64,000 nucleotides of DNA from Dactylosporangium fulvum. GTDB taxonomy: Bacteria > Actinomycetota > Actinomycetes > Mycobacteriales > Micromonosporaceae. This document shows, one piece after another, positions 25,946 to 35,155 of this stretch (the first letter of the stretch is position 1; every line of letters starts with the position of its first letter). The notes beneath the pieces are model-generated. The model was not told the DNA's origin. It saw only the letters and a program-made list of their open reading frames with translations, and ran no database searches. Position numbers and translations under genes: made by a program. The stretch is taken from positions 9,944,501-10,008,500 of the forward strand of contig NZ_CP073720.1 in the NCBI RefSeq assembly GCF_025137375.1, in the 5' to 3' direction.

Positions 25946-28792
25946 ATGGCAGCATCATCGCGCCGATGGCGACGGCTGCTCACCGCAGCCACACTCGCCG
26001 CCGGCAGCACCGTCGTAGCGGCGGTGGCGAACGCACCGGCAGCCGCGGCCATCCCCATCCCGGCCAGCGACTATCAGCACGTACAACTGGCCCTCGGCAG
26101 CGCCGAACTCGGCGAGCCGATGTCCCTCGCGGTCATGCCCGACCGGTCGGTGATCCACACCGCCCGGGACGGCACAGTCCGCGTCACGGACGCCGCCGGC
26201 AACACGAAGGTCGCCGGCAAGCTCTCCGTCTACACCCACGACGAGGAGGGTCTGCAGGGCGTCGCGGTCGACCCCGGGTTCGCGACGAACCGGTGGATCT
26301 GGCTCTACTACTCGCCGCCGCTGTCCACGCCGGCCGGTGACGCGCCGGCGACCGGCACCGACGCGCAGTTCGCGCCGTGGAAGGGCCACCTCAACCTCTC
26401 CCGGTTCACACTCAAGGCCGACAACACGCTCGACTTCGCCAGCGAGAAGGTCGTGCTCACCGTCGACAACGACCGCGGCCTGTGCTGCCACGTCGGCGGT
26501 GACATCGACTTCGACGCGGCCGGCAACCTCTACCTGACGACCGGCGACGACACGAACCCGTTCGAGTCGGCGGGCTACTCGCCGCTCGACGAGCGGACCA
26601 ACCGCAACCCGCAGTACGACGCCCAGCGCTCGTCGGCGAACACCAACGATCTGCGGGGCAAGCTCCTGCGGATCAAGCCGAACGCGGACGGCACCTACTC
26701 GATCCCGTCCGGCAACATGTTCCCGCCCGGCACCGCCAGGACGCGGCCCGAGATCTACGCCATGGGCTTCCGCAACCCGTTCCGGATGAGCGTCGACAAG
26801 CCGACCGGGGTCGTCTACCTCGGTGACTACGGCCCGGACGCGGGCACCACGCAGGCCAACCGCGGCCCGTCCGGACAGGTTGAGTTCAACCGGATCACCG
26901 GGCCGGGCAACTACGGCTGGCCGTACTGCACCGGCACCAACACGACGAACGAGACCTACAACAAGTGGGACTTCGCCGCCAACACCGGCGGCGCGAAGTT
27001 CAACTGCACCGGCGGACCGACGAACAGTTCCTTCCGCAACACCGGCCAGACCACGCTGTCCGCGGCGAAGCCGGCCTGGATCCGTTACGCGGGCGACGCC
27101 GGCTCCCCGCCGGAGTTCGGCAGCGGCTCCGAGTCGCCGATGGGCGGTCCGGTGTACCGCTACAACGCCTCGCTCAACTCGGCAGTGAAGTTCCCGCAGT
27201 CGCTGGACGGCAACTTCTTCGCCGGCGAGTACGGCCGCCGCTGGATCAAGCCGATCAAGGTCAACGCCGATGGCTCGCCGGGTGAGATCTCGACGTTCCC
27301 GTGGGCCGGCACGCAGGTCATGGACATGGCCTTCGGTCCGGACGGCGCACTCTACGTGCTCGACTACGGCACCGGTTCGAACAACCAGGCGCTCTACCGC
27401 GTCGAGTACATCGGCGGCGGCAACCGCGCGCCGACCGCGAAGATCACGCCGTCGGTCACGTCCGGGCCGAACCCGCTGACCGTGAACTTCTCGTCGGCGG
27501 GCAGTGCGGACCCGGAGGGTGGTGCGCTCACGTACGCCTGGGACTTCGACGGCAACGGCACGACCGACTCGACCGCCGCCAACCCGTCGTACACCTACAC
27601 CACCAACGGCACGAAGACCCCGACGCTGACCGTGCGTGATCCGCAGGGCCTGACCGGCTCGGCGAGCACCGTGATCACGGTCGGCAACACGGCGCCGACG
27701 GTCCGGGTGACACTGCCGGGCAGCGGCCAGCTGTTCAACTTCGGCGACACGGTCCCGTTCCAGATCACGGTCACCGACCCCGAGGACGGCACGATCAACT
27801 GCTCGCGGGTCAGCATGACCTACTTCCTGGGTCACGACAGCCACTCGCACCAGATCACCGGCACGACCGGGTGCTCGGGCTCGATCACGATCCCGGTCGA
27901 CGGCGAGCATGACGCGGCGGCGAACATCTACGGCATCTTCGACGCCGCGTACACCGACAACGGCGGACTGACCACCCACACCCTCGTCACCCTGCAGCCC
28001 AAGCACCGCCAGGGTGAGCACTACGGCGCGATGTCGGGCGTCCAGCTCGCCGACCACGCCTCGGCCGAGGGCGGCAAGACCGCCGGCTACATCGAGAACG
28101 GCGACTGGATCTCGTACTCGCCGTACCTGCTGAACAACGCCACGCAGTTCACCGCCCGGGTCTCGTCCGCCGGGGCGGGTGGCACGATCGAGGTGCGCGT
28201 CGGCTCGCCGACCGGCACCCTGCTCGGCACCGCCACCGTTCCCACCACCGGCAGCTGGGAGACGTTCACCAACGTCTCGACGAACATCTCCGGGGCGCCG
28301 AGCACGGCCACCACGTTGTACCTCGTGTTCAAGGGCGGCGCGGGCAACCTGTTCGACGTCGACGCGTTCACCTTCGCCACCGGCGGATCCAATCCCAGCA
28401 TGCCGGTGGTCAATCTCCGATCGCTGACGAACAACCTGTACGTCTCCGCGCCGAACGCGACGACAGCGCTGATCGCCAACTCGTCGTCGGTCGGCACCGC
28501 GCAACAGTTCGACCTCGTCGACCTCGGCGGGGGCAAGGTGGCGCTGCGGTCGAAGGCGAACAACATGTACGTCTGCGCGGACAACGCCGGCGCCAACCCG
28601 CTCATCGCCAACCGGACGACGGTCGGGCCGTGGGAGAGGTTCACGCTGATCCGCAACTCCGACGGCAGCGAGAGCCTGCTGGCCGAGGTCAACAGCAGGT
28701 ACGTCGTCGCCGAGAACAACGGCGCCGGCTCGCTGATCGCCAACCGCACGTCGATTGGGCCGTGGGAGAAGTTCGAACTCGTGGGCGCCTGA
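25946..28792 (+). CDS. Secreted PQQ-type sugar dehydrogenase with PKD, CBM6 and fascin-like domains
   Basis: A large exported enzyme of 948 residues that probably oxidises sugars outside the cell. A signal peptide (residues 1-35, ending APAAAA) leads into a glucose/sorbosone-dehydrogenase six-blade domain (about 45-490) with DEEGLQGVAVDPGFATNRWI, CCHVGGDIDFDAAGNLYLTT and AMGFRNPFRMSVDK. A PKD domain (about 500-580; YAWDFDGNGTTDSTAANPSY) follows. A further beta domain (to about 690) and a CBM6-like module with TAGYIENGDWISYSPYLLNN come next. The last 130 residues hold three beta-trefoil/fascin-like repeats (SLTNNLYVSAPNATTALIAN, ANNMYVCADNAGANPLIANR, NSRYVVAENNGAGSLIANRT). It is monocistronic and preceded by the GTTAGTTA palindrome. 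Confidence 0.92.
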   Translation: MAASSRRWRRLLTAATLAAGSTVVAAVANAPAAAAIPIPASDYQHVQLALGSAELGEPMSLAVMPDRSVIHTARDGTVRVTDAAGNTKVAGKLSVYTHDEEGLQGVAVDPGFATNRWIWLYYSPPLSTPAGDAPATGTDAQFAPWKGHLNLSRFTLKADNTLDFASEKVVLTVDNDRGLCCHVGGDIDFDAAGNLYLTTGDDTNPFESAGYSPLDERTNRNPQYDAQRSSANTNDLRGKLLRIKPNADGTYSIPSGNMFPPGTARTRPEIYAMGFRNPFRMSVDKPTGVVYLGDYGPDAGTTQANRGPSGQVEFNRITGPGNYGWPYCTGTNTTNETYNKWDFAANTGGAKFNCTGGPTNSSFRNTGQTTLSAAKPAWIRYAGDAGSPPEFGSGSESPMGGPVYRYNASLNSAVKFPQSLDGNFFAGEYGRRWIKPIKVNADGSPGEISTFPWAGTQVMDMAFGPDGALYVLDYGTGSNNQALYRVEYIGGGNRAPTAKITPSVTSGPNPLTVNFSSAGSADPEGGALTYAWDFDGNGTTDSTAANPSYTYTTNGTKTPTLTVRDPQGLTGSASTVITVGNTAPTVRVTLPGSGQLFNFGDTVPFQITVTDPEDGTINCSRVSMTYFLGHDSHSHQITGTTGCSGSITIPVDGEHDAAANIYGIFDAAYTDNGGLTTHTLVTLQPKHRQGEHYGAMSGVQLADHASAEGGKTAGYIENGDWISYSPYLLNNATQFTARVSSAGAGGTIEVRVGSPTGTLLGTATVPTTGSWETFTNVSTNISGAPSTATTLYLVFKGGAGNLFDVDAFTFATGGSNPSMPVVNLRSLTNNLYVSAPNATTALIANSSSVGTAQQFDLVDLGGGKVALRSKANNMYVCADNAGANPLIANRTTVGPWERFTLIRNSDGSESLLAEVNSRYVVAENNGAGSLIANRTSIGPWEKFELVGA

Positions 28793-28940
28793 GTGATATT
28801 CGGAAATGTTTGGTCCGGCGTGCTCCCATGTGGAGACATTGATGAGTGACGCTTGACACTCCGCGTTGGATCGTGAGTGTATGTGTTGGTCCGTGGGGAT
28901 GCTTGGCATCCCCACGGATCGGCCTGGCCGCACCGCCCGG

Positions 28941-29368
28941 ATGCTGGTCGTGACGGGAAGCCCGGCCAGCGCCTGGACTCCCAAGACCCCGCCGACGACC
29001 ACCCCGTGGACCAACTCGGTGTCCACCACCAACCCGCTGCCCGCAGACTGGCAGAGCCTCAACGGCACCTGGGACTTCGCCGTCACCGGCAGCGGCCAGA
29101 CCACGCCGGCCACGTTCGGCGAACAGATCCGGGTGCCGTTCCCCGCCGAGTCCGCGCTCTCCGGCAAACTGGAGCGGACGGGCGGGTCCAGCTCAACTTC
29201 GGCGCCGTCGACTGGCAGACCACCGCATGGAATTTCCCCGGCCAGTGCCTCCGCCGTCGAGCGGCGGAACTCCGGCCAGTCACGCCGGGTGGAGCCAACA
29301 GCTGGGACAACCCGTCGGTGTTCCAGGAGGACACCACATGGTCCGTCGACAACCCGTGGGCCCCGTGA
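28941..29368 (+). pseudogene. Remnant of a secreted glycoside hydrolase family 2-like gene
   Basis: One frame reads PWTNSVSTTNPLPADWQSLN, GTWDFAVTGSGQTTP and EQIRVPFPAESALSGKLER, the sugar-binding start of GH2-type beta-glycosidases. Near 29185 the similarity moves to another frame (VQLNFGAVDWQTTAWNF). A third piece, NSWDNPSVFQEDTTWSVDNP, ends at a TGA at 29366. The pieces are contracted and frameshifted, and the catalytic domain is absent. The gene was probably part of the same carbohydrate locus as the sugar dehydrogenase. The GH2 name rests on motif memory only. Confidence 0.65.
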
Positions 29369-29565
29369 CGAGCTGACACCAACCGGGCACGGCAGTCTCC
29401 GGACTGCCGCGCCCGGTGACTGCACTCCGGCCTTGTCACCTCTTGGTTGCGGACCGCCGACAGTCGGACCTGGGGTCGCGCATCCAGGACGCCTCTCGGC
29501 CGACAGGTCTCCAGCACGGACATTTCAGACATCACGGTGCATCGACAATCATGCATTCGTGGCGT

Positions 29566-29627
29566 TTTCCATGATCCCGAAGACTTTGTGTCGCTGGAGG
29601 TGCCACAAGTCTTCGGGATCATGGAAA
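29566..29627. repeat. Long intergenic hairpin (TTTCCATGATCCCGAAGAC arms)
   Basis: Arms 29566-29590 and 29604-29627 pair over 24 positions with a single bulged T, around a 13-base loop. The arms end in TTTGTG/CACAAG at the loop, like the other hairpins of this type in the window. No ORF is attached. Confidence 0.75.
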
Positions 29628-29955
29628 TTCGCCGAAATCCCACAGATGTCGATCGATGCAATCCCACCTGCTGGTCAAATCGCCGCGATACTGGGCGGCC
29701 GCATCCACTGGATGGCCGCGATCCGCTGGACATCGGTTGGTGATACCGATCCGCCGCGCGCACGCCGACTCCGGGAGCGCTGGTTACTCCCCCGGGCAAC
29801 CAGTCACCACCAGCCGTGTCCCATCAGCCCCGGCGCGCCGACGGAATCCCGTCGACCAGTTCCCGTCCCGCCCACCCAGGCATCGTCAGCTGCGGGCCCA
29901 CCGCTTGGATTTGTCGCCGACCGCTTCCCGGCCCAACTCCACCCGCGGCGCCCGT

Positions 29956-30216
29956 CCATGGTCAAGGGAAAGTTCGCGCCGGCGGCTTCGACGAGTTCAA
30001 CCCCAACCGGCGCCGCAACTCGGCCACCTCAGCCCGCAACGCCTCGATCACCGCCGTCTGCTCCGCAATCGTGGCCGCCTGCGCGGCAACCACCGCCGCA
30101 AGATCAACCGACACCGCAGGCCCCGACACCCCACGATCATCCACCCAACAACGAACATCATCGATCAGGCACGCCGACCACCTGAATAGTCACCACGGAC
30201 TTTCCCTCGATCATGG
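29956..30216 (-). mobile_element. Candidate miniature element with IS66-like transposase fragment
   Basis: The 261-base unit is bounded by 21-base inverted repeats (29956-29976 and 30196-30216, 18 of 21 matching; core AGGGAAAGT). Inside, the minus strand at 30144-29962 encodes 60 residues. They include VVAAQAATIAEQTAVIEALR, then AEVAELRRRLGLNSSKPP, the N-terminal coiled region typical of IS66-family TnpC. A stop follows at once where the family continues SSDG. It is therefore a deletion derivative without an active transposase. The inverted repeats are not the classic IS66 ends, so the class is uncertain. Confidence 0.55.
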
Positions 30217-30283
30217 GCTTTCTGCCCGCACTTCCGACAGGGCCGGCCATCCGAGGCCGCCGCCCAGGCACGCCCCGGCCTGC

Positions 30284-30375
30284 CCCCCCGGCTCCACTGC
30301 CCCCGCCTCCGCTGGCCCCGGCTCCACTGCCCCCGGCTCCGCTGGCCCCGCCTCCGTTGGCCCGGCTCCGTCAGC
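30284..30375. repeat. 15-base tandem repeat, about six copies
   Basis: Units such as CCCCCGGCTCCACTG, GCCCCGGCTCCACTG and GCCCCGCCTCCGTTG follow in tandem with drift towards the right end. The array lies in the debris region. On the minus strand it would give a repetitive GQRSRGQ-type peptide, which is not a credible gene. Confidence 0.8.
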
Positions 30376-30754
30376 CCCGCCGAGGCCCCCGACCCCTGCC
30401 CCCTGACCCGGATCGTCGGCCGCTCCCCGCCAGGCCAGGCATCGCCGACCACAATCCCGCCCGGGCGATCACCATCGGTCCGGTCAGGCATCACCAGCTG
30501 AACCAGTCACCCGACCGGCCAAGCTGCCGACCAGGCGCCACCAGACGCTCCCGCCGACCCGGCGTGTCTGCCGCCCCTACCGGCGCGACCGAATCGACGA
30601 CCACCACGCCGGACGCGACCAACAACGACCACGCCGGGCGCGACGGGTCAACGACCACGCCGGTCGACCACGCCGGTCGGCCGGGTCGGTCGGCCGACCC
30701 GGCCTGGCGTGCGAGGCAGGCCCCAACGGCCCGATGAAGCAGCGGAACGGCAGG

Positions 30755-32083
30755 TCAGGCGCGCATGACTGTGGCGATCGGGATCCGTGCTGCGCGGAGG
30801 GCGGGGATCGAGCCGCCCAGCAGGCCGGCCACCAGGCCCGCGATCACGCCGGCCACGCCCGCCTGCCAGGGGAACGTGATGTCGGTCAGCTGTGGAACCC
30901 GGGAGCCCAGGATGCGGACCGTCAGGTCGAGGACCAGCGCCGACAGGCCGATCGCCGCAGCGGCGGTCAGCAGACCGGTCAGCAGCGTCTCGGCCAGCAC
31001 GATGCCGGCCAGCAACGACCGTGGAGTACCCACGGCTCTTCGCAGCGCGAACTCCTCGACCCGCTCGCCCACCGTCGCCAAACCTACGTTGAGGATGCCG
31101 GCCACGCCGATCAGCAGTACCAACGCTGCCATGCCCAGGAAGATCCAGCGGATGATCGAGAGCTCCTGCTCGATGCTCTCCCGGGCGTTGACCACCTCGA
31201 CGTGCAGGGCATCGGCCGGGATCCCGGCGCCGGTCAGCTTGCGGATCAGCAGGCGCTCGGTGTCGCCCGCCGACGGCGAGAACATCAGCTGGAGCCCCAT
31301 GCCGCCGAGGGCGGACCGCCCGGACTGCGGCGGCATCCAGTTGCGCAGCTCGTCGGCGCGGACGTAGGCGGTGGGCTGGGAGTTGCCGTCGTCGACGACG
31401 CCCACGATGCGCGGCGTGGGGTTGGCGGTCACGCCTTCCAGGCGCATCTCGGCGGGCACCTGGTTCTGGCTGAAGCCGCGCGCCGCCTCCTTGTTGAGCA
31501 CAAGACGCGGCGAATACGACGGCGGGCCGGTGAGGTCGAGCCAGGAACCGGAAACCGGTCTGTACGGCCGGAACTGCCGCACATCACCGACCATCGCGTA
31601 GAGCTGCACCTCGATCGCCTGCCCCTTGGGGGCGATGTCGGCCGGGCTGAGCGGCACCGGCCGGCATATGCCGGAGGCGTCGCACTGCACCTCGTACTGC
31701 CCGGGGCCGTAGCCGTAGCCGCCCGGGTTGTCGAAGGGCGCCCCGCCCGGGTTGATCGGGGTGACCTTCGGCTCGCCGATGATCGCCTGGTAGCCGACCA
31801 TCGCCGCCGCGCCGGGACGGCCGGAGATCGTGGCGATCGTCGTGTCGATCGCGTCGCCGAAGGGCGGGATGTACATCTGGCGCGTGCCGTCCTTGCCTGC
31901 GTGCAGCTCGAGATCCGCGAGGCGCAGCGTCTTCGCGGTCTCCGCAGCCCCCTGGACGGCGACCACGGCCAGTACACCCAGGAACAGCGACACCATCGAC
32001 AGGAACGTGCGCGTCTTGCGGGCCCGGATGCCCTGCCCACCGATGATCAGCGCCGACCGGAACCGCCCCGACAGCCTGATCAT
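30755..32083 (-). CDS. FtsX/MacB-family ABC permease
   Basis: Permease of a second export-type ABC system, 442 residues. It has an N-terminal helix (about 22-44, TRTFLSMVSLFLGVLAVVAV), a 250-residue extracellular domain, and three C-terminal helices starting with IIRWIFLGMAALVLLIGVAG. The FtsX signature is EEFALRRAVGTPRSLLAGIV and the end is IPALRAARIPIATVMRA. The outer domain contains an unusual Gly/Pro/Tyr-rich loop (PFDNPGGYGYGPGQYEVQCD) and two Cys (EVQCDASGICRP) that could form a disulfide. It overlaps the ATPase gene by ATGA. Confidence 0.9.
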   Translation of the reverse strand: MIRLSGRFRSALIIGGQGIRARKTRTFLSMVSLFLGVLAVVAVQGAAETAKTLRLADLELHAGKDGTRQMYIPPFGDAIDTTIATISGRPGAAAMVGYQAIIGEPKVTPINPGGAPFDNPGGYGYGPGQYEVQCDASGICRPVPLSPADIAPKGQAIEVQLYAMVGDVRQFRPYRPVSGSWLDLTGPPSYSPRLVLNKEAARGFSQNQVPAEMRLEGVTANPTPRIVGVVDDGNSQPTAYVRADELRNWMPPQSGRSALGGMGLQLMFSPSAGDTERLLIRKLTGAGIPADALHVEVVNARESIEQELSIIRWIFLGMAALVLLIGVAGILNVGLATVGERVEEFALRRAVGTPRSLLAGIVLAETLLTGLLTAAAAIGLSALVLDLTVRILGSRVPQLTDITFPWQAGVAGVIAGLVAGLLGGSIPALRAARIPIATVMRA

Positions 32084-32760
32084 GCCGGCTCCAGCACACC
32101 GCTGCGCAGGTGCAGGACGCGGTGCATCTTGGCGGCGTGTGCCTGGTCGTGGGTGACCAAGATCAGGCCGCAGCCGCGGTCGGTGGCGGCTCGCATGACG
32201 TCGATGACGAGGTTTCCGGTTTCCGTGTCGAGGGCGCCGGTCGGCTCGTCGGCGAGCAGGAGGCTCGGGTTGCGCACGAGTGCCCGGGCAACCGCGACCC
32301 GCTGCTGCTCACCGCCGGAGAGCTTGGGCGGCCGATGTTTGGCGAGGTGGGCTATGCCGACCTGGTCGAGTGCCTCCAGCGTGCGGGCCTTGCGCTTGCG
32401 CCGCGGCAGCCAGCCCTGCCCGTTGACCAGCGCCATGGCGACGTTCTGCGCGGCGGTGAGGTGCTTGAGCAGGAAGAAGCGCTGGAAGACGAAGCCGAAC
32501 TCGGCGCTGCGCAGCGCGGCGGCCTTGCGCTCGGGGATGCGGGCCAGGTCGCGGCCGCCCATGAAGTACTGCCCCGAGTCGGGCCGGTCGAAGAGCCCGA
32601 TGAGGCTCAGCAGGGTGCTCTTGCCGGAGCCGGAGCGGCCCAGGATCGCCACGCTCTCACCGGGCTCGACGGCGAGATCGACACCGTCGAGGATGGTGCG
32701 GGGCCGTTGCTGGCCCTTGAGCGTCTTGGTGACCCCGACAAGCTCGATGAGCGGGCTCAC
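32080..32760 (-). CDS. ABC transporter ATP-binding protein
   Basis: ATPase of the second MacB-like exporter, 226 residues. Walker A is GRSGSGKST (about residues 41-49), followed by Q loop FVFQRFFLLKHL, signature LSGGEQQR, Walker [13 protein letters not shown] and switch His in LVTHDQ. An insert rich in Arg/Lys (GWLPRRKRKARTLEAL) lies between the Q loop and the signature. It overlaps both neighbours by 4 bases, as the first exporter operon does. Confidence 0.94.
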   Translation of the reverse strand: MSPLIELVGVTKTLKGQQRPRTILDGVDLAVEPGESVAILGRSGSGKSTLLSLIGLFDRPDSGQYFMGGRDLARIPERKAAALRSAEFGFVFQRFFLLKHLTAAQNVAMALVNGQGWLPRRKRKARTLEALDQVGIAHLAKHRPPKLSGGEQQRVAVARALVRNPSLLLADEPTGALDTETGNLVIDVMRAATDRGCGLILVTHDQAHAAKMHRVLHLRSGVLEPA

Positions 32761-33746
32761 TTGGTCATTCCCGGGAGGGGGTCGCCGCCCTGGTTCTGCT
32801 TGGCGGGCGGCAGGTTGGGCCCCGGCACCGAGACGGTCTCGTCGCCGTCGAGCCCGGACTTGATCTCGATGACCTTGCCGTCGGTGAGGCCGAGCGTCAC
32901 CTCACGCACCTCGCGGGTCTGGTCGGGCTTGATGACCTCGACCTGGCCCCGGCCCTGTGCCCCGGCGACCGCCTCGACCGGCAGGACGAGCACGTTGGTC
33001 GCCGTCGCGGTGACGACCTCGACGGTGGCCGCGGCACCGTTGATGAGCTTCACGTCGGCGGGGCCGACGCAGACGAGCCGCATGCCGGTCGGTTCGGAGC
33101 CCTGCGGCTGCTGCTGCGGGGGCAGGGCCGGCGGCGCACTGGCACTCGTGCTGGGGTTGGGCGCCGGTGGCTGCTCCTCGGGGATCGTGCCGGACGGCAG
33201 CGCCGCGAGCGTGCCGAGCACAGTGCAGGGGAACGGGCCGGGGCCGTTCTTGATCTGCGCCTGCACCGACTGGAGGCTGTCGGAGATCTGGTACGCCTGC
33301 GCGCCGTCGATGTCGGCCACGACGCCGTACCCCACCTGCTTCGCCGACACGATCGGCATGCCGGCGGTGACCTTCGACCGGTCGTCGACGAGCCGCCCGG
33401 TGAACACCGCGCCGGCCGGCACCTCGATCGGAGTGGACTTGCCGCCGGCCCAGATGTTGGCCACCCTGGTCGGCTTGGTCGGCGTGCTCGTCGGCGCTTT
33501 GACGCTCAGATACCGCACCTCCCCGTTGACCGGTGCCACCAGGCCGAAGGTGGGCCCGAGGGTCACCTTGCCGGAGAGGCTGACGCGGTTGGTGAGGTCC
33601 TGCCGGGTCGGCTTGGCCGTGGTCATGGCGGTGCCGCGCTCGGCCATGCCCGGGTTGCCGGCCTCTTGGGCGCTCGACGGCGTGCAGCCGGCCAGCAGGC
33701 CGGCCGCCAGAGCGGCGCCGAGCATTGCGGGGAGGAATCTTCGCAC
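32757..33746 (-). CDS. Adaptor lipoprotein of the second exporter
   Basis: HlyD/MacA-like adaptor of 329 residues that should link the permease to the cell surface. The lipoprotein signal is VRRFLPAMLGAALAAGLLAG followed by Cys21. A barrel/lipoyl region contains SLSGKVTLGPTFGLVAPVNG and VFTGRLVDDRSKVTAGMP. A Pro/Ser-rich stretch (PEEQPPAPNPSTSASAPPAL) interrupts the domain. The C-terminal part has LVLPVEAVAGAQGRGQVEVI and GLDGDETVSVPGP. Unlike the first exporter's adaptor it has no peptidoglycan-binding domain. The GTG at 33746 is used to give the lipobox LLAGC at the right depth. It is the first gene of the three-gene operon. Confidence 0.85.
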   Translation of the reverse strand: MRRFLPAMLGAALAAGLLAGCTPSSAQEAGNPGMAERGTAMTTAKPTRQDLTNRVSLSGKVTLGPTFGLVAPVNGEVRYLSVKAPTSTPTKPTRVANIWAGGKSTPIEVPAGAVFTGRLVDDRSKVTAGMPIVSAKQVGYGVVADIDGAQAYQISDSLQSVQAQIKNGPGPFPCTVLGTLAALPSGTIPEEQPPAPNPSTSASAPPALPPQQQPQGSEPTGMRLVCVGPADVKLINGAAATVEVVTATATNVLVLPVEAVAGAQGRGQVEVIKPDQTREVREVTLGLTDGKVIEIKSGLDGDETVSVPGPNLPPAKQNQGGDPLPGMTK

Positions 33747-33907
33747 CGGTGCAACCCCCAGATTCGCGAGCCGATCGAAGTCCGCCAAAGGGTATCGGCC
33801 AATCGCGCCACGTGGGTGCCCGAAAGAGGGTGATCGCGAAAATACCACTCGCAGTAAAAGTACGGGAGCCGACAGTATCGAATCGGATCTCCAGGCACAT
33901 TATATTG

Positions 33908-34975
33908 ATGAAAATCAGTGTAGGCATCGTCACCGCCATGGCGACCGCCGCCCTCCTCGTGCCCGCCGCGCCCGCCGCCGCGGCGACTCCCGACCACTGG
34001 GGCTTCGCGTTCGTGAAGGACCCCACCACAACCGTCGCGACACCGCTCGACCCGGCGTACCAGTACGGCAGCTGGAAGGCGTTCGCGCCGGCCGCACTCG
34101 CCGACGGGGTCAAGATCGGCCCCGGCCGTTTCCTGGTGCGCTTCCCGATGATCGGCCTCGGCGCCTTCCGGGGCATCCCGCACGTCACCGCCGTCAGCAA
34201 CGACGGCCATTTCTGCGAAGCGGTGCGGTGGGGCGCCCAGGGCGCCGACGAAGTCGTCGACGTGCAGTGCTTCAAGCCCTTCGGCTTTCCCGACGACAGC
34301 CAGTTCACGGTGCTGTGGACCGTCAGCTCCGGGGTGACCGGCCCGGGCGCGCACGCGTACGTCCACGTCGCCGCGCTGAGCGGGATCATCCAGCAGTACA
34401 ACTCCAGCGGCGCCGGAAACTCGGTGACCACCGGCGGCCCGGGCAGCTACACGGTCCGCTTCGCCAATGTCGGGCTGGCCGGCATCCACACGGGCAACCT
34501 CCAGGTCACCGCGGTCCAGTCCAACGCACAACCGCGGCGGTGCAAGGTCGCCCGGTGGTCCTGGAGCACCCCTGACGTCTACGCGCTCATCGCCTGCTTC
34601 GACGCGACCTCCGGCGCGCCGGCCTACTCGGAGTTCACCGCGTCGTTCCACCGCGAACGGTCCGTCCACGGCGCCGTCAGCCCGCCGACGCGCTTCGGCT
34701 ACGTCACGAGCACCACGTCCAGCCAGAGCAACTACAACAGCGCGCTCGGCTTCGGCGCCAACTCGATCGGCGGGATGACCGTCAAGTACCCGATGCTGTA
34801 TCAGAAGGAGACACACGCACAGGTGACCGCGATCGGCGACACCGCCAACTACTGCGGCCTCGAGAAGCCGTGGTCCGACGCCGGTGGCACCGCCGTGGTG
34901 TCGGTCGCCTGCTTCGACCAGACCGGTGCCAGGGTCGGCAGCGCCTACCTGTCCACGTTCAGTTCGAGCATCTAG
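33908..34975 (+). CDS. Secreted protein with three cysteine-bearing repeats
   Basis: A 355-residue exported protein of a family I do not recognise. The signal MKISVGIVTAMATAALLVPA ends at AAA. The mature part has three repeats of about 105 residues, each containing a strand block plus a Cys pair: VRFPMIGLGAFRGIPHVTAV with CEAVRW and VQCF; VRFANVGLAGIHTGNLQVTA with CKVARW and IACF; VKYPMLYQKETHAQVTAI with CGLEKPW and VACF. One disulfide per repeat is likely. The divergent exporter adaptor gene starts 162 bases away. The gene lies alone on its strand before the selenium-binding protein. Confidence 0.82.
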   Translation: MKISVGIVTAMATAALLVPAAPAAAATPDHWGFAFVKDPTTTVATPLDPAYQYGSWKAFAPAALADGVKIGPGRFLVRFPMIGLGAFRGIPHVTAVSNDGHFCEAVRWGAQGADEVVDVQCFKPFGFPDDSQFTVLWTVSSGVTGPGAHAYVHVAALSGIIQQYNSSGAGNSVTTGGPGSYTVRFANVGLAGIHTGNLQVTAVQSNAQPRRCKVARWSWSTPDVYALIACFDATSGAPAYSEFTASFHRERSVHGAVSPPTRFGYVTSTTSSQSNYNSALGFGANSIGGMTVKYPMLYQKETHAQVTAIGDTANYCGLEKPWSDAGGTAVVSVACFDQTGARVGSAYLSTFSSSI

Positions 34976-35155
34976 GACGCGCCGTCACGCCCGGTAGGTG
35001 AAGGTGTTGCCGCCGGGCGTGACGACGCGCGGGCCCGGGAGGGTGAATCCGCCGACGGCGTGCGGGGTGGGCGGCGACGGCCGCGGAGTAGACCGAGGGT
35101 GAGGCCGGCCGCACGACATGTCCCCTATCTCACAAATGGGGAATACGCTGCGGGA

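Larger units (their letters stand above)
28793..30754. other. Gene-debris region
   Basis: Nearly 2 kb without an intact gene. It holds a broken glycoside hydrolase start, a palindromic hairpin, a 261-base unit with terminal inverted repeats and an IS66-like fragment, a 15-base tandem repeat, and repeats of GACCACGCCGG between about 30590 and 30680. The last feature before the permease stop is the perfect hairpin GGCCGGGTCGG/CCGACCCGGCC at 30679-30704, a possible terminator for the minus-strand operon. Confidence 0.7.

Noticed and set aside
25955-29425. A 1156-residue open frame on the minus strand
   Set aside because: It is antisense to the sugar dehydrogenase, Arg/Val/Gly-rich and without domains. 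It is a typical high-GC shadow frame.
30284-30375. Possible CRISPR-like array
   Set aside because: The 15-base units have no spacers; it is a simple tandem repeat. No cas genes or spaced repeats were seen anywhere in the window.
30165-30494. A minus-strand ORF with a CRKCGQKAH motif
   Set aside because: Most of it is the translation of the 15-base tandem repeat. The Cys motif is only about 10 residues and there is no ribosome site.
32110-34575. An 821-residue plus-strand frame
   Set aside because: It crosses the ATPase and adaptor genes in antisense and the secreted repeat protein out of frame.
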